A stretch of DNA of 64,000 nucleotides from assembly GCA_002346545.1 (NCBI GenBank), contig DEAA01000064.1, positions 46,312 through 110,311 of the forward strand. Reading direction: 5' to 3'. The stretch's first letter is position 1, and every line of letters starts with the position of its first letter. Source of the stretch: Acidobacteria bacterium UBA2994 (GTDB taxonomy: Bacteria; Acidobacteriota; Vicinamibacteria; Vicinamibacterales; UBA8438). The notes under the pieces are model-generated. The model saw nothing but the letters and a program-made list of their open reading frames with translations, made no database searches and was not told the origin of the DNA. The translations under genes were made by a program, and so were the position numbers. This document shows, piece by piece, positions 26,346-33,734 of this stretch.

Positions 26346-27554
26346 ATGTCTGATCAAGTTACTTCCGCTCCCCGCCCGCTCGACGGTATCCGTGTCGTCG
26401 ATCTCAGCCGTGTCGTCTCCGGTCCGTACTGCACCATGCAGCTCGCCGACATGGGGGCCGAGGTCATCAAGATCGAGGAGCCGGGGCGGGGAGACGAATC
26501 GCGCGCCTTCGGCCCCCCGTTTCATGGCGGTGAGTCGCCCTACTACCTGTCGGTGAATCGTAACAAGCGGAGCTGCACCCTGAATCTCAAGAGCGAGGCG
26601 GGGCGCGAGGTGCTCTGGCGTCTGCTCGATCAGGCGGATGTGGTGATCGAGAACTTCCGGCCGGGCGCCGTGGCCAGGCTGGGGTTCGACTATGCGACGG
26701 TGTCCGCACGCTGTCCGCGGCTGATCTACTGTTCTATCTCCGGGTTTGGCGACAGCGGACCCGACGCCACCCGCCCCGGGTACGACCTGGTGGTACAGGG
26801 CGAGTCGGGATTGATGGATCTCACCGGCGAGGAAGGCGGACCGCCTACGCGGATCGGCACCTCGATCTGCGACCTGACGGCCGGCGTCATGGCCACCCAG
26901 GGCATCCTGCTTGCACTCTATGCCCGCCACACCACGGGGCGCGGTCAGCAGGTGAAGGTGGCCATGCTCGACGCCATGGCCTCGTTCCTCACCTACACCG
27001 CCGGCATCTACTTCGCGTCCGGTGAGGTGACGACCCGTCGGGGCAACGACCATCCTTTCGTGGTGCCGTACCAAACGCTCCGCGCGAAAGACGGCTGGAT
27101 GAACCTCGGGATCGCGAACGACTCGCTGTGGCGGCGCTACTGTGACGCTATCGAGCGGCCCGATCTCCGGGATGATCCCCGCTTCGCGTTGGCACCGGAT
27201 CGAGTGAAGCACCGCGACGTGCTCGTCCCGATCATCGTGGAGCTGTCGGCCAGCCGGACGGTGAAGGAATGGGTGCAGCTGCTGGGCGAGGCCGGTGTTC
27301 CCTGTGGAGCGATCCGGAACGTGGGGGAAGTTTGCGAGCACCCGCAGCTTCTGGAGCGAGGTAAGGTCGTCGACGTTCCGCATCCCACTGCGGGCACGGT
27401 CAAGCTGATGGGGATGCCGATCGAGCTGAGCGACACGCCGGGGCGTATCGAAGCCCACCCGCCACTTCTTGGCGAGCACACCGAGGAGGTGCTCGAGCAG
27501 GCCGGCTACTCTGACGTCGAGATCGCCACCCTTCGAGCTGGCGGGATCGTCTAG
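26346..27554 (+). CDS. CoA-transferase family III (CaiB/BaiF) protein
   Basis: 402 residues from the ATG at 26346; a TTG four codons earlier is less likely. The N terminus DGIRVVDLSRVVSGPYCTMQLADMGAEVIKIE and the block NRNKRSCTLNLKSEAGREV are typical of formyl-CoA/succinyl-CoA type transferases. The mobile-loop region GEEGGPPTRIGTSICDLTAG contains the candidate catalytic Asp that would carry the mixed-anhydride intermediate. The racemase His motif (GHDxNY) is absent; here it is RPGYDLVVQ, so this is a transferase, unlike the gene at 7518. Cytosolic, substrate unknown, no clear operon partner. Confidence 0.87.
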   Translation: MSDQVTSAPRPLDGIRVVDLSRVVSGPYCTMQLADMGAEVIKIEEPGRGDESRAFGPPFHGGESPYYLSVNRNKRSCTLNLKSEAGREVLWRLLDQADVVIENFRPGAVARLGFDYATVSARCPRLIYCSISGFGDSGPDATRPGYDLVVQGESGLMDLTGEEGGPPTRIGTSICDLTAGVMATQGILLALYARHTTGRGQQVKVAMLDAMASFLTYTAGIYFASGEVTTRRGNDHPFVVPYQTLRAKDGWMNLGIANDSLWRRYCDAIERPDLRDDPRFALAPDRVKHRDVLVPIIVELSASRTVKEWVQLLGEAGVPCGAIRNVGEVCEHPQLLERGKVVDVPHPTAGTVKLMGMPIELSDTPGRIEAHPPLLGEHTEEVLEQAGYSDVEIATLRAGGIV

Positions 27555-27854
27555 AACGTGCTCCCGGCGATTCGTCCGTCCGGACGGTGTTTCGACCGCT
27601 GTTACAGCCACCCCGGCTGCGCCCTTGGCCGCGCGTGACCAGACGAACGACTTGCCGGTCTTGCTCAATCCCCACACCCCGAATCGCCACGCGCGCCTCC
27701 AGCCGGCCGACACCTGTGGGCGTCTAGCAGCCAGAGGAAGGGACGGCGTCTGTGCGGTCACGGTCGGTGGGAGGAGCACGCCGCCGGCAGGCGCGAAGAC
27801 CAGGCGCGCTCGAATACGCATAGGGGTGTTGTCCGGCACCTAAGGGTTGGCGCG
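27555..27854. other. 300 bp intergenic region, no gene assigned
   Basis: Between the CoA-transferase and the next exported protein. A minus-strand frame opening at 27839 begins with a leader-like run and continues with WRFGVWGLSKTGKSFVWS, but then runs on antisense through the CoA-transferase gene, so coding cannot be claimed. It may be a decayed or repeated element. Confidence 0.4.
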
Positions 27855-27860
27855 TATAAT
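27855..27860 (+). promoter_or_regulatory. -10 box TATAAT 7 nt before the ATG (possible leaderless start)
   Basis: Perfect TATAAT followed by 7 nt (CGGGCCG) and then the ATG at 27868. Transcription would begin at or next to the A of the start codon. No ribosome-binding site fits in the gap. No consensus -35. Confidence 0.5.
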
Positions 27861-27867
27861 CGGGCCG

Positions 27868-28788
27868 ATGCGTGGACATGCGGCAGCCGCCCTAACCGCG
27901 GTCCTGCTTGCTACCGGGGTGCCCCTGCACGCCCAGACGTCCGAGGTGCCCCGTTCCTCGTGGGGAACTCCGGACCTGAGTGGCTACTGGGAGTACCGCA
28001 CCACGACGCCGCTACAGCGGCCAACCGAGTTCGGCGACAGGGCGGTTCTGACGCCGGAGGAAGTCGCCGCGTATCTACCCCGGCGGCTGGCCGATATCGG
28101 TCACGAACGGGATCTACAGCTCAACGCTGATTGGTGGCAACCAGGCGACCTCACCGACGGTCGCACGTCGCTCATCATCGACCCACCGGACGGACGCCTG
28201 CCCGAGCGCTCGGAGGCTGCGCTCGAACGGGCGCGGACACTGGGTCTCGCGTCGAGGTTGCGGCCTGCGGACGGTCCCGAGGACCGCGAACGCTACGAAC
28301 GTTGCATCATGGGGCGGACGGTTCCGCTGCTCGCTGTGCCGCCTCCGCGACTGGTTCAGTTCTTCCAGAACGAGGACCACCTGATCATCCTGCACGAGCA
28401 GAAATCGGACATCCGGATCATCCCGATTGACGGTCCAACGGCGATCGCCGATGTGATTCGTCTGTGGTCTGGCCGATCGCGCGGTCATTGGGAGGGGGAC
28501 ACCCTGGTGGTGGAGACCACCCATCTCAACGGTGCCTGGACGGTCAACGGGACGAGCGCTGACATGCACGTGGAAGAGCGCTTTACCCGGACGGCGGAGG
28601 GCATAGATTTTGGCTTCACGATCACCGACCCTACGTCGTTCGCCGCGCAGTGGTCGGTGGAGTTCCCGATCGCGCCTGGTAACGGGCCGCTCTTCGAGAA
28701 CGCTTGTCACGAAGGGAACTACAGCATGCCGCTCATCCTGAGCGGAGCCAGGGCGGAAGAACGACGTGCGGCTGCCGGTAGCCGGTAG
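27868..28788 (+). CDS. exported GxPDLxG-family protein, paralogue 2
   Basis: 306 residues from the ATG at 27868 (signal peptide ending PLHAQT). Same motif order as the proteins at 22784 and 28888: WGTPDLSGYWEYRTTTPLQRP, SLIIDPPDGRLPE, YERCIMGRTVPL, GHWEGDTLVVETTHL and ENACHEGNYSMPLILSGAR. It is the shortest paralogue; it lacks the GGNVGAYNSYW-type segment that the other two have before the DPPDGR motif and a short stretch after it. Probably leaderless. It lies 99 bp before paralogue 3, in tandem, so a local duplication is likely. Confidence 0.72.
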   Translation: MRGHAAAALTAVLLATGVPLHAQTSEVPRSSWGTPDLSGYWEYRTTTPLQRPTEFGDRAVLTPEEVAAYLPRRLADIGHERDLQLNADWWQPGDLTDGRTSLIIDPPDGRLPERSEAALERARTLGLASRLRPADGPEDRERYERCIMGRTVPLLAVPPPRLVQFFQNEDHLIILHEQKSDIRIIPIDGPTAIADVIRLWSGRSRGHWEGDTLVVETTHLNGAWTVNGTSADMHVEERFTRTAEGIDFGFTITDPTSFAAQWSVEFPIAPGNGPLFENACHEGNYSMPLILSGARAEERRAAAGSR

Positions 28789-28887
28789 AAGTCGGACTGG
28801 CTACCTTACCGGGCACGTGGTCATGCGTTTCGGGAACTAGATGCCTGGGGCAGAGCAGCAAGCGACATCATCGTTGCGGAGGTTTCC

Positions 28888-29916
28888 ATGACTCGACACA
28901 CCCCACTTGTCATTCTCGTCTGGACGCTCGCTTCCACGATGGCTGCCACGGTGGTGGCACAGGAGTACGAACCTTCTCGTACCGGAGACGGCAAGCCCGA
29001 CCTGCAGGGAGTCTGGGACTTTCGCACGTTGACGCCTCTCGAGCGGCCCGAGAGCCGGGGCGATCAGGCGGTGCTGACGCCAGAGGAAGTGGCCGAGTTC
29101 GACGCTCAGTCGGTCGAGCGTGAGCGGGCGGCGTATGCACCGAGCGAGGTACGGGACGAGCCGCTCCCGGTGGGTGGCAACGTCGGTGCCTATAACAGCT
29201 ACTGGGTGGATCAGGGGGCCTCGGTTGTCGACGGTGCTCGGACGTCGCTCATTGTCGACCCACCCGACGGGCGGTTACCCGCGCTGGCGCCAAGGGTCGA
29301 GATGGTGACACTGTCACTCGGTGAGGACCTTCCCGGCGAGCACCCGATCCGGGTCCGAGCGGCCGGGATCGGCGCCGACCACTGGGAGGATCGCGGGCTG
29401 GCTGAGCGCTGCCTGCTCGGGTTCAACTCCGGTCCGCCGATTGTGCCCGCCGGCTACAACCAGAACATCCAGATCTTCCAGACCCCGGACCACGTCGTGA
29501 TCCTGAACGAGATGGTGCATGACGCGCGTATCGTTCCGCTCGACGGGCGTGACCATCTGCCCGAGGAGATCACCCAGTGGCTGGGAGACTCGCGGGGCTA
29601 CTGGGATGGTGACGTGCTGGTCGTGGAGTCACAGAACTTCAGCGATAAGACCGCGAGCTTCAACCCGTCGGTCGCCCACTCGGTCGGAAGCGGCACCACC
29701 CTGCGGCTGACTGAGCGGTTCAGTCGCGCTGGCGACGATACGTTGCTCTACGAATACACGGTGACCGACCCCGCGACGTTCACCGCACCTTTCACCGTTT
29801 TGCTTCCGATGAAAAAGGGCGATGTGATGTACGAGTACGCCTGCCACGAAGGCAACTACGGCCTCCCGAATATGCTGTCCGGCGCCCGGGCACTGGAGTT
29901 GGCCCGTAGCCGGTGA
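28888..29916 (+). CDS. exported GxPDLxG-family protein, paralogue 3
   Basis: 342 residues. Signal peptide 1-23 (ATVVAQ). Signature GDGKPDLQGVWDFRTLTPLERP, then GGNVGAYNSYWVDQG, SLIVDPPDGRLPA, AERCLLGFNSGPPIVP, GDSRGYWDGDVLVVESQNF and YACHEGNYGLPNMLSGAR. GGAGG lies 6 nt upstream of the ATG, so unlike paralogue 2 it uses a normal leader. Closest in layout to the locus A copy at 22784. Function unknown; conserved Cys (ERC, ACHE) could form a disulfide outside the cell. Confidence 0.72.
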   Translation: MTRHTPLVILVWTLASTMAATVVAQEYEPSRTGDGKPDLQGVWDFRTLTPLERPESRGDQAVLTPEEVAEFDAQSVERERAAYAPSEVRDEPLPVGGNVGAYNSYWVDQGASVVDGARTSLIVDPPDGRLPALAPRVEMVTLSLGEDLPGEHPIRVRAAGIGADHWEDRGLAERCLLGFNSGPPIVPAGYNQNIQIFQTPDHVVILNEMVHDARIVPLDGRDHLPEEITQWLGDSRGYWDGDVLVVESQNFSDKTASFNPSVAHSVGSGTTLRLTERFSRAGDDTLLYEYTVTDPATFTAPFTVLLPMKKGDVMYEYACHEGNYGLPNMLSGARALELARSR

Positions 29917-29959
29917 AGGCCCGCCCGTGCAGAACGTGCGCGTTCCGGGAGCGCAGCGG

Positions 29960-30838
29960 CTAGTCCAGCTCGTTGTAGATCTTGGTCGTGTTCATCTCGG
30001 CGCTGGTCAGCGAGCCACGACTCATTGCGTAGTTGGCGTACCGAGCCGGAAGGTTGAGGTTCTCGGCCGCATCAGCGGCGGTGCGACCGGCTGCCTTCTC
30101 GCGCTGCACGGCGGCGAGGAAGTCGCGGTTGAACTCGCCGAACTCTCGGAAGTCGGCCCAGGTCATGACCGGGCTGTGGCCGGGGATGACCATGTCGATC
30201 CCACTGATGCCGTCGGCGGCCGCCAGCAGCGTTTCGGGATAGCTCACACCGCTGCCACCGTTGTTCACGTCGATGTAGGGCACACCCTTCCATGCGAACA
30301 GGTCGCCGGTGTGGGCTACGCCCAGAGAACGGAAGACGACGATCGTGTCGCCGTTCGTATGGCCATGCCCGAAGTGGTAGAGGTCGATCGCCTCGTCACC
30401 ATCGAGCAGCGTCATCCGGTCGGTGTACGTCTCGCCCGGAAGATACCCGCGTCCGCTGGCCGACTGGAAGGCGTCCATCCTCTCCATGTTGGCTTTTGTA
30501 TTGGCGTGCGCCACCACGTTGACGCCGGCGTCAAAGTCGATGTTGCTTCCGACGTGGTCGCCGTGGGTATGGGTGTTGATGATGATCGACACTGGCTTGT
30601 CGGTAACCGTCCGCACCTGGGCGAGGATGGCGTCGCCCCAGCCGGGGTTCTTCGTATCGACCAGCACGACCCCATCGTCGGTCACGTAAGCTGCGGTGTT
30701 TCCGCCGCCGCCGGTGATCACATAGAGGTTGTCCTTGACGTTCGCGATCTCGGCCACGTTGGTCTGTGCGACCGGCCTGCTCATGGTTGCCACCACGCCC
30801 ACGGCGATCAGCAGACCAAGTACGGCAGTGCGTCTCAT
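29960..30838 (-). CDS. exported MBL-fold metallo-hydrolase
   Basis: 292 residues from the ATG at 30838, which starts a signal peptide (MRRTAVLGLLIAVGVVA...PVAQT); the open frame extends upstream without a signal. The zinc motif HxHxDH is intact (NTHTHGDHVGS), with HGHTNGDT and PGHSPVMTW providing the later metal ligands. The substrate-lid and dinuclear site arrangement match the quinoprotein-relay type MBL hydrolases, which include lactonases and beta-lactamases. It is transcribed alone, with a TATATT box 36 bp upstream. Confidence 0.86.
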   Translation of the reverse strand: MRRTAVLGLLIAVGVVATMSRPVAQTNVAEIANVKDNLYVITGGGGNTAAYVTDDGVVLVDTKNPGWGDAILAQVRTVTDKPVSIIINTHTHGDHVGSNIDFDAGVNVVAHANTKANMERMDAFQSASGRGYLPGETYTDRMTLLDGDEAIDLYHFGHGHTNGDTIVVFRSLGVAHTGDLFAWKGVPYIDVNNGGSGVSYPETLLAAADGISGIDMVIPGHSPVMTWADFREFGEFNRDFLAAVQREKAAGRTAADAAENLNLPARYANYAMSRGSLTSAEMNTTKIYNELD

Positions 30839-30874
30839 GACGGGTCCCCTTCCTTGCGATAGTTCGAACGCCAC

Positions 30875-30880
30875 AATATA
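30875..30880 (-). promoter_or_regulatory. putative -10 box (TATATT) for the MBL gene
   Basis: TATATT on the minus strand, 36 nt before the ATG at 30838. It lies in a 65 bp gap that also holds the GGAAGGGG ribosome-binding region. Confidence 0.35.
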
Positions 30881-30903
30881 TGCCTGTCCGGTGAAGCTCT
30901 CGT

Positions 30904-32163
30904 TTAGCCAGGCTGGTAAGTGGTGAGATGATGGTCGAGCACCATCTGCTCGGTCAACTGGGTGCCGAATCCGGGTCCTGCGGGGGCGATCACCTCGCCG
31001 TTCTCCACCGGGCACGACATGGCGTCAAGGAGCGGGCCGGGCGGGAAGCTCTCGGCCATGGTGCAGCTGGGTGAGGTGAGCGCAATCGGGAAACCCCAGC
31101 AGCTAGCGCCGCGATGCGGGATGAGCTCGAGACCGGCCGCCTCCACCAGGCGTGAAATGCGCCGACCCGCCGTCGTGCCTCCGCACCAGGTGATGTCTGG
31201 CTGCAGCACCTCGGCTGAGCGCAGCCGAGTCAGCACCTCAAACCCGTGCTCTGTGTACTCGTGCTCGCCGCACGCAATCTTGGTCCAGCCGGGACCGCCG
31301 CCTCCTATTCGTCGAACCAGCTCGGCGTAGCCGAAGACGTCGTCCGGCGAGAGCAGCTCCTCCATGAAGTAGAGGTTGGCCGGCCTTAGCCGCTCGGCCA
31401 CTGGCAACGCCCACTCAACGGTGCCGTTCCTGGAGACACAGTCGGTCATGAGGTTGCCGTCGGGTCCGAGCTCGTCTCGCGCCGCCAGTACAACGTCGAT
31501 GGCTCGATCTAGATCCGCGGCGGAGGTGTGCGGCCCCACCGGCAGGGAGCGTTTGAAGTTACGGATCCCTGCGGCTTTGCCCTGTGCGATGTCGCCGCCG
31601 GTCTGGTAGATCGGGATCCGGTCGCGCGTGGTACCCCCGAGGAGCTCGTAGACCGGCTGGCCGGTATGCTTGCCGGCAATGTCCCACAGCGCGTTGTCGA
31701 CCGCGCTGAGCGCCATGGCGAACACCCCGCGGCGTCCATAGAGGACGGCCGAGGTATACATCTGGTCCCAGAGTTGCTCGACGTTCAGCGGGTTGGCCCC
31801 GAGGACCAGGTACTTCAGGTGCCCGTCGATGATCTCCACCGCCGCCGATCCGCCGGCCCCCATCCCGAAGCCCGTGATGCCCTGGTCGGTCTTGATGACT
31901 GCGATGATGGCCGAGGGCAGTTGCTCAAAGGGGCCTCCCCAACGCCAGCGACGTGGGTCGTCGTCGCCGTCGAAGGTGGGCGGGTCGAGGAGGCCTTCGG
32001 AACGCCGGTTGATGTAGATCGGGTAGGCATCGACCGCGTCGACCCGGATCGACGGCGACTGGGCGGCGAAGAGCTCACGGCCAGAACCGCCGGCGGCCGC
32101 CAGAGCGGCCAGGCCTGCACTCTGGCGAAGGAAGCGGCGACGGCTGGGCAGAGACGTGGTCAT
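30904..32163 (-). CDS. Tat-exported enolase-superfamily (mandelate racemase/dehydratase-like) enzyme
   Basis: 419 residues. A twin-arginine leader (SRRRFLRQSAGLAALAAAGG) ends near residue 34, so the enzyme acts outside the cytoplasm, which is unusual for this superfamily. The capping domain (GITGFGMGAGGSAAVE) is followed by a TIM barrel with metal ligands in LMTDCVSR, YFMEELLSPDD and ACGEHEYTEHGF; LQPDITWCGG and a His in IPHRGASCWGF follow. The spacing and the EE-GEHE pattern resemble L-rhamnonate/sugar-acid dehydratases. Its start overlaps the stop of the serine hydrolase gene by 4 bp. Confidence 0.83.
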   Translation of the reverse strand: MTTSLPSRRRFLRQSAGLAALAAAGGSGRELFAAQSPSIRVDAVDAYPIYINRRSEGLLDPPTFDGDDDPRRWRWGGPFEQLPSAIIAVIKTDQGITGFGMGAGGSAAVEIIDGHLKYLVLGANPLNVEQLWDQMYTSAVLYGRRGVFAMALSAVDNALWDIAGKHTGQPVYELLGGTTRDRIPIYQTGGDIAQGKAAGIRNFKRSLPVGPHTSAADLDRAIDVVLAARDELGPDGNLMTDCVSRNGTVEWALPVAERLRPANLYFMEELLSPDDVFGYAELVRRIGGGGPGWTKIACGEHEYTEHGFEVLTRLRSAEVLQPDITWCGGTTAGRRISRLVEAAGLELIPHRGASCWGFPIALTSPSCTMAESFPPGPLLDAMSCPVENGEVIAPAGPGFGTQLTEQMVLDHHLTTYQPG

Positions 32164-33668
32164 CGACTAGCCGGCACCGCCTCCATGAGATGCGCCAGGG
32201 CGGCGCGCAGGGCGCGGCCGCCGGCCCGCTGCCCCGCGTAGTGGCCTTGGCGAACGACTACCAGGTCGTGTGAAGGGATGATGAGCGTGGTCTGGCCGCC
32301 GGCGCCAGACATGTAGTACGCGTCGCGTGGCACCGGGAACGTGCCCGTGCCATTGATCCAGAAGAATCCGCCGTAGATCGGCCGGCCGTCAGCTTCCCAC
32401 GCCGGCGCCAGCGTGCTCACAAACTCGGCGTAGCCCTCCGGCAGAATCCGTTCGCCGTTCCACATCCCGTCCTGTAGATACAGGTTGCCGAGCCGAGCCC
32501 AGTCACGGGCCGGCGCCAGCTCGTAGCCCTGCAGCAGATAATTGCCATGCGGATCGGTCTCGAGCACGAACCCGCGGGCGCCGATCCTGTCGAACAGCTC
32601 GCGCTGCGGAAAAGACAGATACTCGTCGCTGCGTCCTTCCACACCGAGACGGACGAGATAGTTGATGAGCACCGGATCCGAGTTGCGATAGCGGCCGATG
32701 ATGTTGGGCGGCCACTGCTGCGGTCGCGTCGCGGCCCACTCGAACGAGTTGACGGTGCCTGTGTAGACGTACAGGTGGTCCGGGTAGCCGAGCGTGGGGT
32801 CCAAGTCGGGGTCGGCCACGCCCTGGAACCTAAGGCCGCTCGACATTCGGAGGATGTCGGCGATCCGGATCTCCTGCCGCGGGTCACCCGGCTCCTGCCA
32901 CTCGGGGATCGGCGCCGGCTGGTAGAGCTCGTAGGTCCCCTGCTGGATCAGCACGCCCATCAGCGTTGCGGTCAGACTCTTGCCCATCGACCAGCTCTCG
33001 AGTGGCGTGTGCATGGTGATGCCGTCGCCGTAGCGTTCCCCGATGATGCGCCCTTTGTGGGTGACGACCAGTGCCGCCGTCATCCCGGCCGGGTCGAATC
33101 CCGCGTCGAGCGCTTGGGCCAGGCGGTCCTGGTCGATCTCGGCCGGGAGGGGCGTTTCAGGGAGCATGTCGCCCAGAGGCCACGGCTGCGTGGATGGATC
33201 GGGGAGGGTGCTGGTGATCTCGACCGGCTCAAAAAAGACGTCGTCCTCGCCGATCGGTAACGCCACACAGCCGTGGTCGCCGTTGAACTTTGCGGTTCGC
33301 ACCACGCCGTCCGGCAGCGACAGGCTGATCTGTCGCAGGTCGTGGTCAACCTCGATGGCGGTCACGTGACGCCGCTGTTCGTAGGGCGCGCTGAAGAACC
33401 CGACGTTCTCGGCCGCGAACTCCGGGTCGAGTCCAGTGACGAACACCGCCGAGCAAAGCGTCTTTGCGAATCCCGCCGTGTGATGCCAGATCGGGTCGCC
33501 CGGCGGCGCCTCGTACTCGGTGTCGAGCTCGACCGCCGCGGCACGCGCCAGCAGGGCGTCACGTCCGCTTTGTGCTTCCGCCTCATTCGTTGAGGGCGAG
33601 GTCAGCGTCAGCATGGCGACCACAACACCCATGACGGCAACGCCGCCCGCTCGGATGGATCTGGACAT
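32160..33668 (-). CDS. exported beta-lactamase-fold serine hydrolase (class C type)
   Basis: 502 residues with a Sec signal peptide (1-33). The SxxK motif is Ser227-Met-Gly-Lys230 (SWSMGKSLTA), in the arrangement of class C beta-lactamase, esterase EstB and 6-aminohexanoate-dimer hydrolase. Tyr-containing YRNSDPVLINY fits the second motif (Y-x-N/S), and GAGGQTTLIIP fits the KTG-like third. The preceding 180 residues form an extra domain not typical of penicillin-binding enzymes. AGGAGA precedes the ATG. Translationally coupled to the dehydratase-like enzyme, which suggests a shared ester or lactone substrate (inference). Confidence 0.85.
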   Translation of the reverse strand: MSRSIRAGGVAVMGVVVAMLTLTSPSTNEAEAQSGRDALLARAAAVELDTEYEAPPGDPIWHHTAGFAKTLCSAVFVTGLDPEFAAENVGFFSAPYEQRRHVTAIEVDHDLRQISLSLPDGVVRTAKFNGDHGCVALPIGEDDVFFEPVEITSTLPDPSTQPWPLGDMLPETPLPAEIDQDRLAQALDAGFDPAGMTAALVVTHKGRIIGERYGDGITMHTPLESWSMGKSLTATLMGVLIQQGTYELYQPAPIPEWQEPGDPRQEIRIADILRMSSGLRFQGVADPDLDPTLGYPDHLYVYTGTVNSFEWAATRPQQWPPNIIGRYRNSDPVLINYLVRLGVEGRSDEYLSFPQRELFDRIGARGFVLETDPHGNYLLQGYELAPARDWARLGNLYLQDGMWNGERILPEGYAEFVSTLAPAWEADGRPIYGGFFWINGTGTFPVPRDAYYMSGAGGQTTLIIPSHDLVVVRQGHYAGQRAGGRALRAALAHLMEAVPASR

Positions 33669-33734
33669 GGTCTCTCCTTGGCTTGCAATCGAAGCCTAGC
33701 ACGGGCGACATCGGTTGACTTCCCCGGTCTTCTC

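Noticed and set aside
26223..27839. 538-codon minus-strand open frame across the CoA-transferase gene
   Set aside because: It is antisense to a clear CaiB/BaiF gene; the translation is Arg/His/Gly rich with no domain. Only its first part, outside the gene, was kept as an open question.
32160..33668. Beta-lactam resistance gene
   Set aside because: SxxK fold is shared with esterases and amide hydrolases; the context with a dehydratase-like enzyme and the extra N-terminal domain do not support a beta-lactamase.
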